Shown piece by piece: positions 16,927 through 24,108 of a stretch of DNA of 64,000 nucleotides (the first letter of the stretch is position 1; the number at the start of each line of letters is the position of its first letter). Source of the DNA: Thermobifida halotolerans (GTDB taxonomy: Bacteria; Actinomycetota; Actinomycetes; Streptosporangiales; Streptosporangiaceae); the NCBI RefSeq assembly GCF_003574835.2, contig NZ_CP063196.1, forward strand, positions 372,001 to 436,000, read 5' to 3'. The notes beneath the pieces were generated by a model. It saw only the letters and a list, made by a program, of their open reading frames with translations, did no database searches and was not told the origin of the DNA. Both the position numbers and the translations under genes were made by a program.

Positions 16927-17988
16927 ATGCGAGGACGCACGGCACTGATGGCACTGGCGGGGGCCGTGGCGGTCGCGGGGTACGCGGCCCGGCGCGCCCA
17001 CCGGTTCCCGTTGGACGGCCGTACGGCGCTGATCACCGGCGGCTCCCGCGGACTGGGCCTGCTGCTCGCCCGCGAACTGGGCGCACGGGGCTGCCGTGTC
17101 GTGGTGTGCGCCCGCGACGGCGACGAACTGCACAAGGCGGTCGCGGACCTGCGCGACCGCGGGGTCCAGGCCCACGCCGTCCGCTGCGACCTGCGCGACC
17201 GCGACCAGGTGCACGCCATGGTGGCCGACGCCGTGTCCCGCTTCGGAGGGCTCGACATCGTGGTCAACAACGCCGGGATCATCCACAGCGCCCCACTGGA
17301 CTCGCTGGGCGAGGCCGAGTTCGACGACGCGATGCGGACCATGTTCTGGGCGTCCCTGTACGTGACCCAGGAGACCCGGCCGCACCTGGGCGGCGGGGTG
17401 TTGGTCAACATCACCTCGATCGGCGGCAAGATCAGCCCGCCCCACCTGCTGACCTACGCCTGCGCCAAGTTCGCGCAGGTCGGCCTCTCCGAGGGGCTCG
17501 ACGCGGAACTGGCCCGCCACGGCATCCGCGTGCTGACCGTGGTTCCCGGCCTGATGCGCACCGGATCGCCCCGCCGCGCCTTCTACGCGGGGCGGCCGGG
17601 CCTGGAGTACGCCTGGTTCTCCCTGCTCGCGGCAGTGCCGCCGGTGTCGATGAACAGTAAGCGCGCCGCACGCAGGATCGTCAACGCGATCCGGGACGGG
17701 CGCCACCACCTCACCCTGACCCTTGAGGCGCGCGTCGCCATGGCCGTCCACGGCGTGGCGCCGTCACTCACCCAGACGCTGCTGCGCGCCGCGAACCGGG
17801 TGCTGCCGGGACCGGGGGCCGAAGGCCCCACCAGCGGTCTGGAGGCCGCGCCCCGCGCCGACCGGTGGGGGATGCGGCTGCTCACCCGGCTCAACGACCG
17901 GGCCAGCCGCGACCTCAACCAACTGCCCGGCGCGGAGCACGGCCGCGTCCCCGAACCCCGGGACTCCGGTCGACACGCGCGCCGGTGA
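16927..17988 (+). CDS. Membrane-anchored short-chain dehydrogenase/reductase
   Basis: The product has 353 residues starting MRGRTALMALAGAVAVAGYA, a single N-terminal helix that would anchor the enzyme. The SDR core follows: TGGSRGLG cofactor loop near residue 40, NNAGIIHSAP, catalytic Ser in NITSIGG, and YACAK as the Tyr-Lys pair. A basic residue after the second strand (CARDGDEL) leaves NADP(H) likely. The last ~75 residues extend beyond a normal SDR. The start at 16927 has GGGAGG upstream. A SigB-like motif precedes it. The substrate is unknown. Confidence 0.85.
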   Translation: MRGRTALMALAGAVAVAGYAARRAHRFPLDGRTALITGGSRGLGLLLARELGARGCRVVVCARDGDELHKAVADLRDRGVQAHAVRCDLRDRDQVHAMVADAVSRFGGLDIVVNNAGIIHSAPLDSLGEAEFDDAMRTMFWASLYVTQETRPHLGGGVLVNITSIGGKISPPHLLTYACAKFAQVGLSEGLDAELARHGIRVLTVVPGLMRTGSPRRAFYAGRPGLEYAWFSLLAAVPPVSMNSKRAARRIVNAIRDGRHHLTLTLEARVAMAVHGVAPSLTQTLLRAANRVLPGPGAEGPTSGLEAAPRADRWGMRLLTRLNDRASRDLNQLPGAEHGRVPEPRDSGRHARR

Positions 17989-18011
17989 CGCCGGGCCCCA
18001 CGGGGCGGCGG

Positions 18012-18037
18012 GTTTGAAGCGGTTCGGCGGCGGTAGC
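18012..18037 (+). promoter_or_regulatory. SigB/SigF-type promoter for the nucleotidyltransferase operon
   Basis: GTTT (18012-18015), 16 bases, GGTAGC (18032-18037), 76 bases before the start at 18114. Confidence 0.6.
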
Positions 18038-18113
18038 GGAGGAAACCACGCAGCATCACGCGGCTTTGGGGGTTCACCACGTCACCGCCCGATCCGCGCG
18101 GGAGGGGCACCCG

Positions 18114-18935
18114 ATGGAGCACGAACCGCAGATCCAGGACCTGTTGACCACGCTCAAACGCGTCGCCGGTGCCTTCAAGGCCGACGGGGTGCCGTTCGCG
18201 TTGAGCGGAGGATTCGCGGCGTTCGCCCGGGGAGCCCCGCCCTCCCGGCACGACGTCGACTTCGCGGTGCTGCCCGAGGACGCCGAACGCGCCCTGGAGG
18301 TTCTCGCCAAGGCCGGGCTCCGACCCACCGACGCCGTGGAGGACTGGCTGGTCAAGGCCTACGACGGGGAGATCCTGGTGGACCTCATCCACAGTCCGGC
18401 CGACGTCCCGATCACGTCCGCCATGCTGGACCGGGCCACGCTGTTGAAGGTGAACTCGGTGCACGTTCCGGTGCTGGACGCCACCGACCTGATGATCATG
18501 CGGCTGCGCGCCTTCACCGAGCACGAGTGCGACTTCTCCGGACCGCTCGTCACCGCCCGGGCGTTGCGCGAACAGGTGGACTGGGCGCGGGTGTGCGTCG
18601 AGACCGGGGGGTCGCCGTATGCGCGGGCGTTCCTGGTGCTGCTGAGCCGACTGGGCGTGATCAGCGGAAAGGAGAGCGGAATGCCGCACGAGCCGCCGCA
18701 GTACGTGGCGGGCCACCTCCAGCAGGCGCTGGCGGAGGACCCCCGCACCGCGGAGCAGGGAATCCGGGTGCGCGTGGTGGAGGACGACATCTACCTGTCG
18801 GGCCAGGTCACCTGCTCACGACGCCGCGACAGGGTTCTGGAGGTGGCCCGGGAGCGGATGCCGGAGTACCGGGTCCATGACGAGCTGTCCGTGGTCCGGT
18901 TCGACGGCCCGGTCCGAGAGGAGCGACTGACATGA
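18114..18935 (+). CDS. Nucleotidyltransferase fused to a BON domain
   Basis: The product has 273 residues. Residues ~1-110 hold a minimal nucleotidyltransferase fold: LSGGFAAFARGAPPSRHDVD has the GG, the spaced D-x-D pair and a following strand FAVLPED; a third acidic residue lies in ILVDLIHSP. From about residue 190 the protein changes to a BON-type domain: YVAGHLQQALAEDPRTAEQG, IRVRVVEDDIYLSGQVTC and RDRVLEVARERMPEYRVHD, the alpha-beta pattern of BON lipid- or protein-binding domains. The joining is continuous with no internal start. The stop overlaps the next ATG (ATGA), so it is coupled to a metallophosphoesterase. The function of this fusion is not known to me; a nucleotide-modifying enzyme of the stress response is an inference. 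Confidence 0.75.
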   Translation: MEHEPQIQDLLTTLKRVAGAFKADGVPFALSGGFAAFARGAPPSRHDVDFAVLPEDAERALEVLAKAGLRPTDAVEDWLVKAYDGEILVDLIHSPADVPITSAMLDRATLLKVNSVHVPVLDATDLMIMRLRAFTEHECDFSGPLVTARALREQVDWARVCVETGGSPYARAFLVLLSRLGVISGKESGMPHEPPQYVAGHLQQALAEDPRTAEQGIRVRVVEDDIYLSGQVTCSRRRDRVLEVARERMPEYRVHDELSVVRFDGPVREERLT

Positions 18936-19642
18936 TCACCGTTGCCGCGGTGGGCGATGTGCACCTGGACGGGGAGATGCGCGGACGCTACCGGCAGCGG
19001 CTCGGCGGTCTGGCCGACGACGCCGACGTGCTGCTGCTGGCGGGGGACCTCACCAAGCACGGCACAGTCGACGAGGGCAGGGTGGTGGCCGAGGAGTTCC
19101 GCGACCTGCCCGTGCCCGTCATAGCGGTCCTCGGCAACCACGACTACCAGTCCGACTCCCAGGACAAGATCGCCGAACTGATGCGGGCCGAGGGGATCAC
19201 GGTCCTGGACGGCGAGGGGACGATCGTCGACTGCCCGGGGGGACGGCTCGGTGTCGCCGGGGTGAAGGGCTTCGCCATGGGGTTCGCGGGCAAGTGCGCC
19301 TCGGAGTTCGGCGAACCCGAGATGAAGAGCTTCGTCCGCCACTCGCGGGACGCCGCCGAACGCCTGAGGGAGGCGTTCAAGCCACTGGACGCCGACATCA
19401 CGGTCGCGCTCACCCACTACGCGCCGGTCAAGGACACCCTGGCCGGTGAGCCGCCGGAGATCTTCCCTTTTCTGGGCAGCTACCTGCTGGCCGAGGCCAT
19501 CGACACGGCGGAGGCGCACCTGGCGGTGCACGGACACGCCCACCGGGGCACCGAGTTCGGGATGACGCCGGGAGGGGTCCGGGTGCGCAACGTCGCGCTG
19601 CCGGTCCTGGGCCGCCCCTACGGGGTGTACCGCATCGAATGA
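18932..19642 (+). CDS. Calcineurin-like metallophosphoesterase
   Basis: The product has 236 residues with all metallophosphoesterase motifs in order: GDVHLDG near residue 8, GDLTKHG, GNHDY, the single His in LTHYAP and GHAHRG. These residues hold two divalent metals and cleave phosphomono- or diesters. The ATG overlaps the stop of the nucleotidyltransferase-BON gene by 4 bases, implying that the two work on a common nucleotide or nucleic acid. It has no signal peptide, so it is cytosolic. A perfect palindromic terminator follows. Confidence 0.88.
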   Translation: MITVAAVGDVHLDGEMRGRYRQRLGGLADDADVLLLAGDLTKHGTVDEGRVVAEEFRDLPVPVIAVLGNHDYQSDSQDKIAELMRAEGITVLDGEGTIVDCPGGRLGVAGVKGFAMGFAGKCASEFGEPEMKSFVRHSRDAAERLREAFKPLDADITVALTHYAPVKDTLAGEPPEIFPFLGSYLLAEAIDTAEAHLAVHGHAHRGTEFGMTPGGVRVRNVALPVLGRPYGVYRIE

Positions 19643-19672
19643 CCGGGGAGGAAGCCAGACAGCGGACAACAG

Positions 19673-19702
19673 GCGGGGCGCGCCCGATCGGGCGCGCCCC
19701 GC
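19673..19702. terminator. 30-bp perfect palindrome between convergent genes
   Basis: Symmetric around GATC at 19686-19689, with arms GCGGGGCGCGCCC and its complement. It lies between the phosphoesterase and P450 stops and can serve both strands. Confidence 0.75.
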
Positions 19703-19727
19703 GGTGTCCTCGCGGCGTCGCGGCCTC

Positions 19728-21350
19728 TCACCGGCCCCCGGTGGTCTCGGACACCGCCTTGCTCACCTCGTCGGGCCCCGAGTAGCTGCGGTCGGCGACA
19801 CCGCGCAGCGCCTCCAGCACCCGGTCCTCGGCCCCCCTGCCCCTGGCGTGGTTGACGAGGTCGTCCCTGTTCGCCGGATAGTCGACGCCGGACAGCGCCT
19901 TCTGCACCTCGATGAAGGTCGGATTGGCCATGGTCGTCGTTCCCTCCTGGACGGAATCGGTTCTTCGCCGCGGCGGCGACGGGCGGTTCCCCGGCACGCC
20001 GTGCGGACGCACGGGCCGGGTGGCCATGCGCAGGGCGAAGTGGTTGAGCGAGTAGGGCAGCGGCCGGTCCGGGCGCAGCGCGGCCGGCTCCACCAGACGC
20101 AGGTCGCGGCGCTCCAGCAGGGCGGCGAGCAGTGCGGTGGTCGTGAACAGCACCAGGTTGCGGCCCGCGCAGTCCGCGGGTCCGCCGCTGAACGGGACCA
20201 GCCCGTCCTCCTCGGCGGTGCCGTCCAGCCACACCTCCGGCGCGAACAGGTCGGCGTAGGGCAGCCGCTCGGGGTCGCGGTGGAAGAACGCGCTGAGGAT
20301 CACAAAAGCCGTGCCCGCGGGAACCACCGCGCCGTCCCACTCGGTGGCCTCGGTGCTGTCGCGGAGGATGGCCAGCGTGGTCGGCCACAGGCGGACCGAC
20401 TCCAGGACGGTGGCCCGCAGCCGCTCCAGACGGGCCGTTCCCTCCGGCGCGGCCGGGTTGTGCTCGTCGAGTTCGGCGCGGAGCACCTCCGCCTGCTCGG
20501 GGTGGGACGCGATCAGCGCGAGCGCGCGGAAGGCGGCGATCACGGCGGCGTCGAACGCGAAAAGCCAGTGCGGCGCCTGCCCGGCCGGGTCGACGCCGCC
20601 CGGCGCCCGGTCGCCGGCGAACGCACCGGCCAGGCTGTCCGGGTCGGCCCGGTCCAGGTGGGCGCGGAGCCGTTCGCCGAATCCGGCGCGCAACCGGTCG
20701 CGCCGGGGACGCAGGTAGAACCAGTTGGAGTCGGAGCGCAGCCGGTACAGCAGGTCGGTGAGGCGCTGGTCGTCCCTGGCGGCGTCGCCCAGCACGATGC
20801 GCCGCACCGCGTTCCAGAAGGACGGCGCGAACCGGGACCAGGTCAGTTCACCGTCCGGACCCAGGGCGCGGTCCAGGATCTCGACCTCCTCGCGGATCAC
20901 GGCGAGGAAGGAGTCGGCCAGGGCGTGCACCCGGTGGGGCGTGTCCAGAGCGGTCTCGTTGAACTCCCGGCGCCGCTGCCGCTCCTGCCCCTCGGAGATG
21001 AGCACCCCGTGCGGCTGGAAGTGTGACAGCGCCCCCTGCTTCTCGGCGTTGGCCGAGGTGAACGGCTCGGGTGTGCCCTCCAGGACCCGGCGCACCTGGT
21101 CGGGTTCGAGCAGCAGGACCGCGCGCCTGCCGAACAGGTTCGTCCGGACCGGTCCGGGACCGTGCGCGGCGCGCAGCCGCCGCATCGTCTCCACCGCGTG
21201 CCGGTCGGCGTCCAGGGCGCCCACCGCCGCCATGCCGCCGGGCCGACGCACGATAACCCCTCTGACCAGGGTGGGAGTCAGCAGGGTGGCGGTGATCCGC
21301 GCCTGCTCCGACACGGAGGCGCGGGGTAGAGAGGGCAGAGGTGACGACAT
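19728..21350 (-). CDS. Cytochrome P450 with an in-frame C-terminal DUF2795 domain
   Basis: The open frame encodes 540 residues. Residues ~1-440 are a P450: ESVRLWP is the ExxR motif and FSGGPADCAGRN holds the haem cysteine in the F-x-x-G-x-x-x-C-x-G pattern. The I-helix reads FAFDAAVIAAFRALALIA, lacking the usual acid-threonine pair, which suggests peroxide use or an unusual proton path. From MANPTFIEVQKALSGVDYPA (ATG at 19931) to the end is a DUF2795 domain, normally a free ~65-residue stress protein. AGGAGGGAA lies just before that ATG, so the domain could also be made separately from 19728-19931. The fusion linker is proline- and arginine-rich. The start at 21350 has GAAAGG upstream. Confidence 0.8.
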   Translation of the reverse strand: MSSPLPSLPRASVSEQARITATLLTPTLVRGVIVRRPGGMAAVGALDADRHAVETMRRLRAAHGPGPVRTNLFGRRAVLLLEPDQVRRVLEGTPEPFTSANAEKQGALSHFQPHGVLISEGQERQRRREFNETALDTPHRVHALADSFLAVIREEVEILDRALGPDGELTWSRFAPSFWNAVRRIVLGDAARDDQRLTDLLYRLRSDSNWFYLRPRRDRLRAGFGERLRAHLDRADPDSLAGAFAGDRAPGGVDPAGQAPHWLFAFDAAVIAAFRALALIASHPEQAEVLRAELDEHNPAAPEGTARLERLRATVLESVRLWPTTLAILRDSTEATEWDGAVVPAGTAFVILSAFFHRDPERLPYADLFAPEVWLDGTAEEDGLVPFSGGPADCAGRNLVLFTTTALLAALLERRDLRLVEPAALRPDRPLPYSLNHFALRMATRPVRPHGVPGNRPSPPRRRTDSVQEGTTTMANPTFIEVQKALSGVDYPANRDDLVNHARGRGAEDRVLEALRGVADRSYSGPDEVSKAVSETTGGR

Positions 21351-21399
21351 GGGATGCCTTTCTGATGTCAGACGCCGCGCGGGCTCCGGGGCCCGCGGG

Positions 21400-21780
21400 T
21401 TACTCGGAACCGTTGATCTCCGGGTCCTCTCCCGGACGGGGCGAGTCCGGCTTGAGCGGGTCGTGTCCCAGGCTCATCAGGGTGCGCCGCCAGTTCTCGT
21501 CGTCCGGCCGCGGCTCGACGAGCAGGGACGACACCTCCTCCACCACGGCGCGCATGGTCTGCACGTCCTCGTCGGTCAGGTCGGTGCGCCGCTTGTCCAG
21601 CACGTGGATGATGTCCCGCCCGGTGACATCGATGTCCAGGGAGGGGTGGGAGGTGAAGACCTCCGGTCCCGACGCCTCCGTCAACAGCCACGAACGCAGT
21701 TCGTTGCCGTTCATGTTGACGAGTTCGTGGAATCGCGTCCACAGTTCGGCGGTGTCGCCGCCGAGGCGGTTGTGAGCCAT
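21400..21780 (-). CDS. DUF3140-family protein
   Basis: The product has 126 residues beginning MAHNRLGGDTAELWTRFHEL. The LWTRFHELVNMNGNELRSWL pattern and the following SLDIDVTGRDIIHVLDKR match the DUF3140 family as I know it: small cytosolic actinobacterial proteins of unknown role often found with ChaB and DUF2795 genes. The start has GGGGAGG upstream. A SigB-type motif lies 48 bases upstream. The gap to the P450 start is 49 bp, so the two may form an operon. Confidence 0.75.
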   Translation of the reverse strand: MAHNRLGGDTAELWTRFHELVNMNGNELRSWLLTEASGPEVFTSHPSLDIDVTGRDIIHVLDKRRTDLTDEDVQTMRAVVEEVSSLLVEPRPDDENWRRTLMSLGHDPLKPDSPRPGEDPEINGSE

Positions 21781-21827
21781 GTCTGCCTCCCCGTGACTCC
21801 TCCGGATCCGACGTTTCTCCCGGTCCC

Positions 21828-21853
21828 GCTACCGAACTCCGCCCACCGCAAAC
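21828..21853 (-). promoter_or_regulatory. SigB/SigF-type promoter for DUF3140
   Basis: On the minus strand, GTTT (21853-21850), 16 bases, GGTAGC (21833-21828). It is back to back with the plus-strand copy at 21873-21898. Confidence 0.65.
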
Positions 21854-21872
21854 CCCGGCGCGCCGTGGCGGG

Positions 21873-21898
21873 GTTTGGCGGCCGGTCCGGGCGGTAGC
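21873..21898 (+). promoter_or_regulatory. SigB/SigF-type promoter for the YagU-like gene
   Basis: GTTT (21873-21876), 16 bases, GGTAGC (21893-21898), 48 bases before the start at 21946. Confidence 0.65.
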
Positions 21899-21945
21899 GG
21901 GGGGACGGCACACGACACGATTCGCGCAGTGGTTCGGAGGAGAGC

Positions 21946-22392
21946 ATGGGCGTGCTGGGATCGGCCGCGCAGGGGGCGGTGGCGGGACTCGCGGCGACGG
22001 TTGCCATGAGCGGGGCCATGGCGGCGGCGCGGAAGGAGGGCAAGGTCGGCCGTACGCCGCCGAAGCTGCTGATCCGCCGCTTCCTGCCGGGGGGACGGGA
22101 GCAGAGTCCGCGTCCGGGGGAGAATCTCGCGGCCGCCGCGGCGCACTGGGGGTTCGGTGCGGGCGCGGGAGCCGTCTTCGGCGCGCTGACCGGCGGGCGC
22201 CCGCCCCGCGCCCTGCTCGGTCTGGGCTACGGGCTGGGGGTGTGGCTGGTCAGCTACGAGGGCTGGGTACCGAAGGTGACCGCCGAGCCGCCCGCCCACC
22301 GCGACGCTCCCGGACGCGCCGCCACCATGGTGACGGCGCACCTGGTGTACGGGTACGCGCTGGCCGCCGCGCTGCGTCGGATGCGCCGGTGA
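21946..22392 (+). CDS. Small membrane protein, possibly YagU/DUF1440-like
   Basis: The product has 148 residues with three or four hydrophobic segments: AVAGLAATVAMSGAMAA at the start, AAAHWGFGAGAGAVFGALTG in the middle, a segment at LGLGYGLGVWLVSY, and a last one at VTAHLVYGYALAAAL. Conserved-looking His residues in AAAHWGFG and TAHLVYGYA match the general layout of DUF1440-like proteins, which are linked to acid or stress tolerance in other bacteria. The family call is tentative. GGAGGAGAG precedes the start. Confidence 0.6.
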   Translation: MGVLGSAAQGAVAGLAATVAMSGAMAAARKEGKVGRTPPKLLIRRFLPGGREQSPRPGENLAAAAAHWGFGAGAGAVFGALTGGRPPRALLGLGYGLGVWLVSYEGWVPKVTAEPPAHRDAPGRAATMVTAHLVYGYALAAALRRMRR

Positions 22393-22393
22393 C

Positions 22394-22418
22394 GTTTATC
22401 CGCGCGCGGTCGGGTCAG
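22394..22418 (+). promoter_or_regulatory. Variant SigB-type motif before ChaB
   Basis: GTTT (22394-22397), 15 bases, GGTCAG (22413-22418), 52 bases before the ChaB start. Weaker than the GGTAGC sites. Confidence 0.35.
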
Positions 22419-22469
22419 CCGCGCCACTGAGGAGCCGGGTCCGATCAGCACAGCAGAGGAGGACCGGTC

Positions 22470-22877
22470 ATGCCAGCCAAGGACGAACTTCCCAGCACGT
22501 TGCAGCGTTCTCCCGAAGAAGCCCAGCGCACCTGGGCCGAGGCGCACGACTCGGCGGTGGAGACCTACGGGGAGGGCGAACGCGCCCACCGCACCGCCTA
22601 CGCCGCCCTGAAGCACAAGTTCGAGAAGGTCGGCGACCACTGGGAGCCCAAGGAGGGCAAGGGGCCGTCGGATCCGCAGGCGACCAACCCCCGGGCAGGG
22701 CGGGGGAGGGACACCGCCACCGCGGAGGGCGTGGACGCCAACGCCTCCAAGAAGCACCTGTACGAACGCGCCCGTGAACTGGGCATCTCCGGCCGCTCCA
22801 CCATGGACAAGGACGAGCTGGTCGACGCGCTGCGCAAGGAGAACCGCTCCCGCACCCGCCAGGCGCGCAAATCGTGA
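22470..22877 (+). CDS. ChaB-family protein with C-terminal SAP/Rho-N-like helices
   Basis: The product has 135 residues. The N-terminal ~60 residues (ELPSTLQRSPEEAQRTWAEA then HDSAVETYGEGERAHRTAYA and ALKHKFEKVGDHW) form the ChaB fold, first named with a cation antiporter regulator. The C-terminal ~40 residues, KHLYERARELGISGRSTMDK then DELVDALRKENRS, look like a Rho N-terminal or SAP helix-extended loop, a nucleic-acid-binding unit. This two-part form is common in actinobacteria beside stress genes. AGAGGAGGA precedes the start. Confidence 0.85.
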   Translation: MPAKDELPSTLQRSPEEAQRTWAEAHDSAVETYGEGERAHRTAYAALKHKFEKVGDHWEPKEGKGPSDPQATNPRAGRGRDTATAEGVDANASKKHLYERARELGISGRSTMDKDELVDALRKENRSRTRQARKS

Positions 22878-22882
22878 GACCG

Positions 22883-22922
22883 CCGCCGTGGTCACGGTCC
22901 CCGGCGACCGTGACCACGGCGG
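22883..22922. terminator. Terminator between ChaB and GT9
   Basis: A perfect 17-bp stem (22883-22899, 22906-22922) with a 6-base loop lies between convergent genes. Confidence 0.8.
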
Positions 22923-22948
22923 CACGTTCACGTGCGGGGCCGCGGCCG

Positions 22949-23974
22949 TCAGGGCCGGGACGGGACGTCCGCGCGGGGACGTGCGGCGAGCAGGTCCTCG
23001 CAGGCGTTGAGCACCTCGTCCGCGGTGATCGAGGCCAGCCCCGGGTCGATCCGGTCGGCGTGCGGGTCGCCGGTGGTGCCCGCCCACAGGCAGCGGTGCC
23101 GGTCGGTGTCGATGCGCGGCCCCCACGTCTTCGGTGAGGACGGGCCGAACAGCACGACCGACGGGGTGCCGTAGGCGGTCGCCAGATGCGCCACCCCCGT
23201 GTCGCCGCTGACCACCAGGCGCGCGCCCGCGACGAGCGCGGCGAGCTGGGACAGTCCGGTCGTGCCCGCCGCGATGCCCTGCGGGTGCAGCCCCGCGACC
23301 CGGGCGACACGCTCGGCGATCCGGCGCTCCTCCGCCGAACCGGTGACCATCACCCGCAGCCCCCGCTCCCGCAGGCGGCGGGCGACCTCGGCGAACCGCA
23401 GCTCCGGCCAGCGGCGGGAACCGGACGCCGCGCCCGGGTGGACCACCGCCGTCCCCGTGGGGACCGCGCCGCCCGCGGGCTCGGGCCACCTCAGGTCCTC
23501 GGGGTCGGCGGTGACGCCGTAGTGGGCGAGCAGGCGGCACCAGCGGTCCACCTCGTGGACGTCGTCGGCCCAGGGCGGCCCGTCGGGGGCCGCGGGGTCC
23601 GCGCCGCTGTGCGTCCACAGCCGCCGGGGGCCGAGCGCGGCCAGCGCGCGCACGCTCTGCGGTCCGCGTCCGTGCAGGTTGACCGCGAGGTCCGGCGGGT
23701 TCAGCCCCTTCCAGGGCGGGGTGTGGGGACCGTCCACGGTGACGGTCTCCCAGGGCAGACCGGCCAACGCGAGCAGGTCGTCGTAGGAGTCGGGACCCGC
23801 CAGGATGTGGCGGTGGTGGGGAAAGGCGCGGTCCAGCGCACGCAGCGCGGGAACCGCAGTCGCGAAGTCACCGAGCCCGAGTGCGCGCAGTACCAGCAGG
23901 ATCGGCCGGTTGCGGTCCGGTCCGGAGGGGCGGGGGACAGCGACGATGGGTGAGGCAGCACGGTCTTCTTCCAT
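22949..23974 (-). CDS. Glycosyltransferase family 9 (heptosyltransferase-like)
   Basis: The product has 341 residues with a GT-B fold of the ADP-heptose transferase type. ILLVLRALGLGDFATAVPAL is the N-terminal glycine-rich segment, AVVHPGAASGSRRWPELRFA the donor-side loop, and LVVSGDTGVAHLATAYGTPS followed by VVLFGPSSPKTWGP the diagnostic C-terminal motif. GT9 enzymes move heptose from ADP-heptose to a glycan. Two kilobases away is an operon that makes ADP-heptose, so this gene probably adds to the same polymer while being under separate control: a GTTT-N16-GGTAGG promoter ends 9 bases before the ATG, implying a nearly leaderless transcript. No good SD is present, in agreement. Confidence 0.88.
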   Translation of the reverse strand: MEEDRAASPIVAVPRPSGPDRNRPILLVLRALGLGDFATAVPALRALDRAFPHHRHILAGPDSYDDLLALAGLPWETVTVDGPHTPPWKGLNPPDLAVNLHGRGPQSVRALAALGPRRLWTHSGADPAAPDGPPWADDVHEVDRWCRLLAHYGVTADPEDLRWPEPAGGAVPTGTAVVHPGAASGSRRWPELRFAEVARRLRERGLRVMVTGSAEERRIAERVARVAGLHPQGIAAGTTGLSQLAALVAGARLVVSGDTGVAHLATAYGTPSVVLFGPSSPKTWGPRIDTDRHRCLWAGTTGDPHADRIDPGLASITADEVLNACEDLLAARPRADVPSRP

Positions 23975-23982
23975 GTGGAACG

Positions 23983-24008
23983 CCTACCGAAAGGCGGGGA
24001 GGGCAAAC
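23983..24008 (-). promoter_or_regulatory. SigB/SigF-type promoter for GT9, nearly leaderless
   Basis: On the minus strand, GTTT (24008-24005), 16 bases, GGTAGG (23988-23983). The ATG at 23974 lies 8 bases past the -10. Confidence 0.6.
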
Positions 24009-24073
24009 GTCGACCGGGGAGTCCGGGCCCCTCCGACCTCCGCGTTCCCGACCGGAAACGGCCGCGGCGCACG

Positions 24074-24099
24074 GTTCGGCTCGCCGCTTCGCGGGTAGC
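24074..24099 (+). promoter_or_regulatory. SigB/SigF-type promoter for DUF2231-Rieske
   Basis: GTTC (24074-24077), 16 bases, GGTAGC (24094-24099). The first ATG at 24109 begins 10 bases after the -10, the same geometry as the divergent GT9 gene. Confidence 0.6.
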
Positions 24100-24108
24100 C
24101 GGGCGCCC

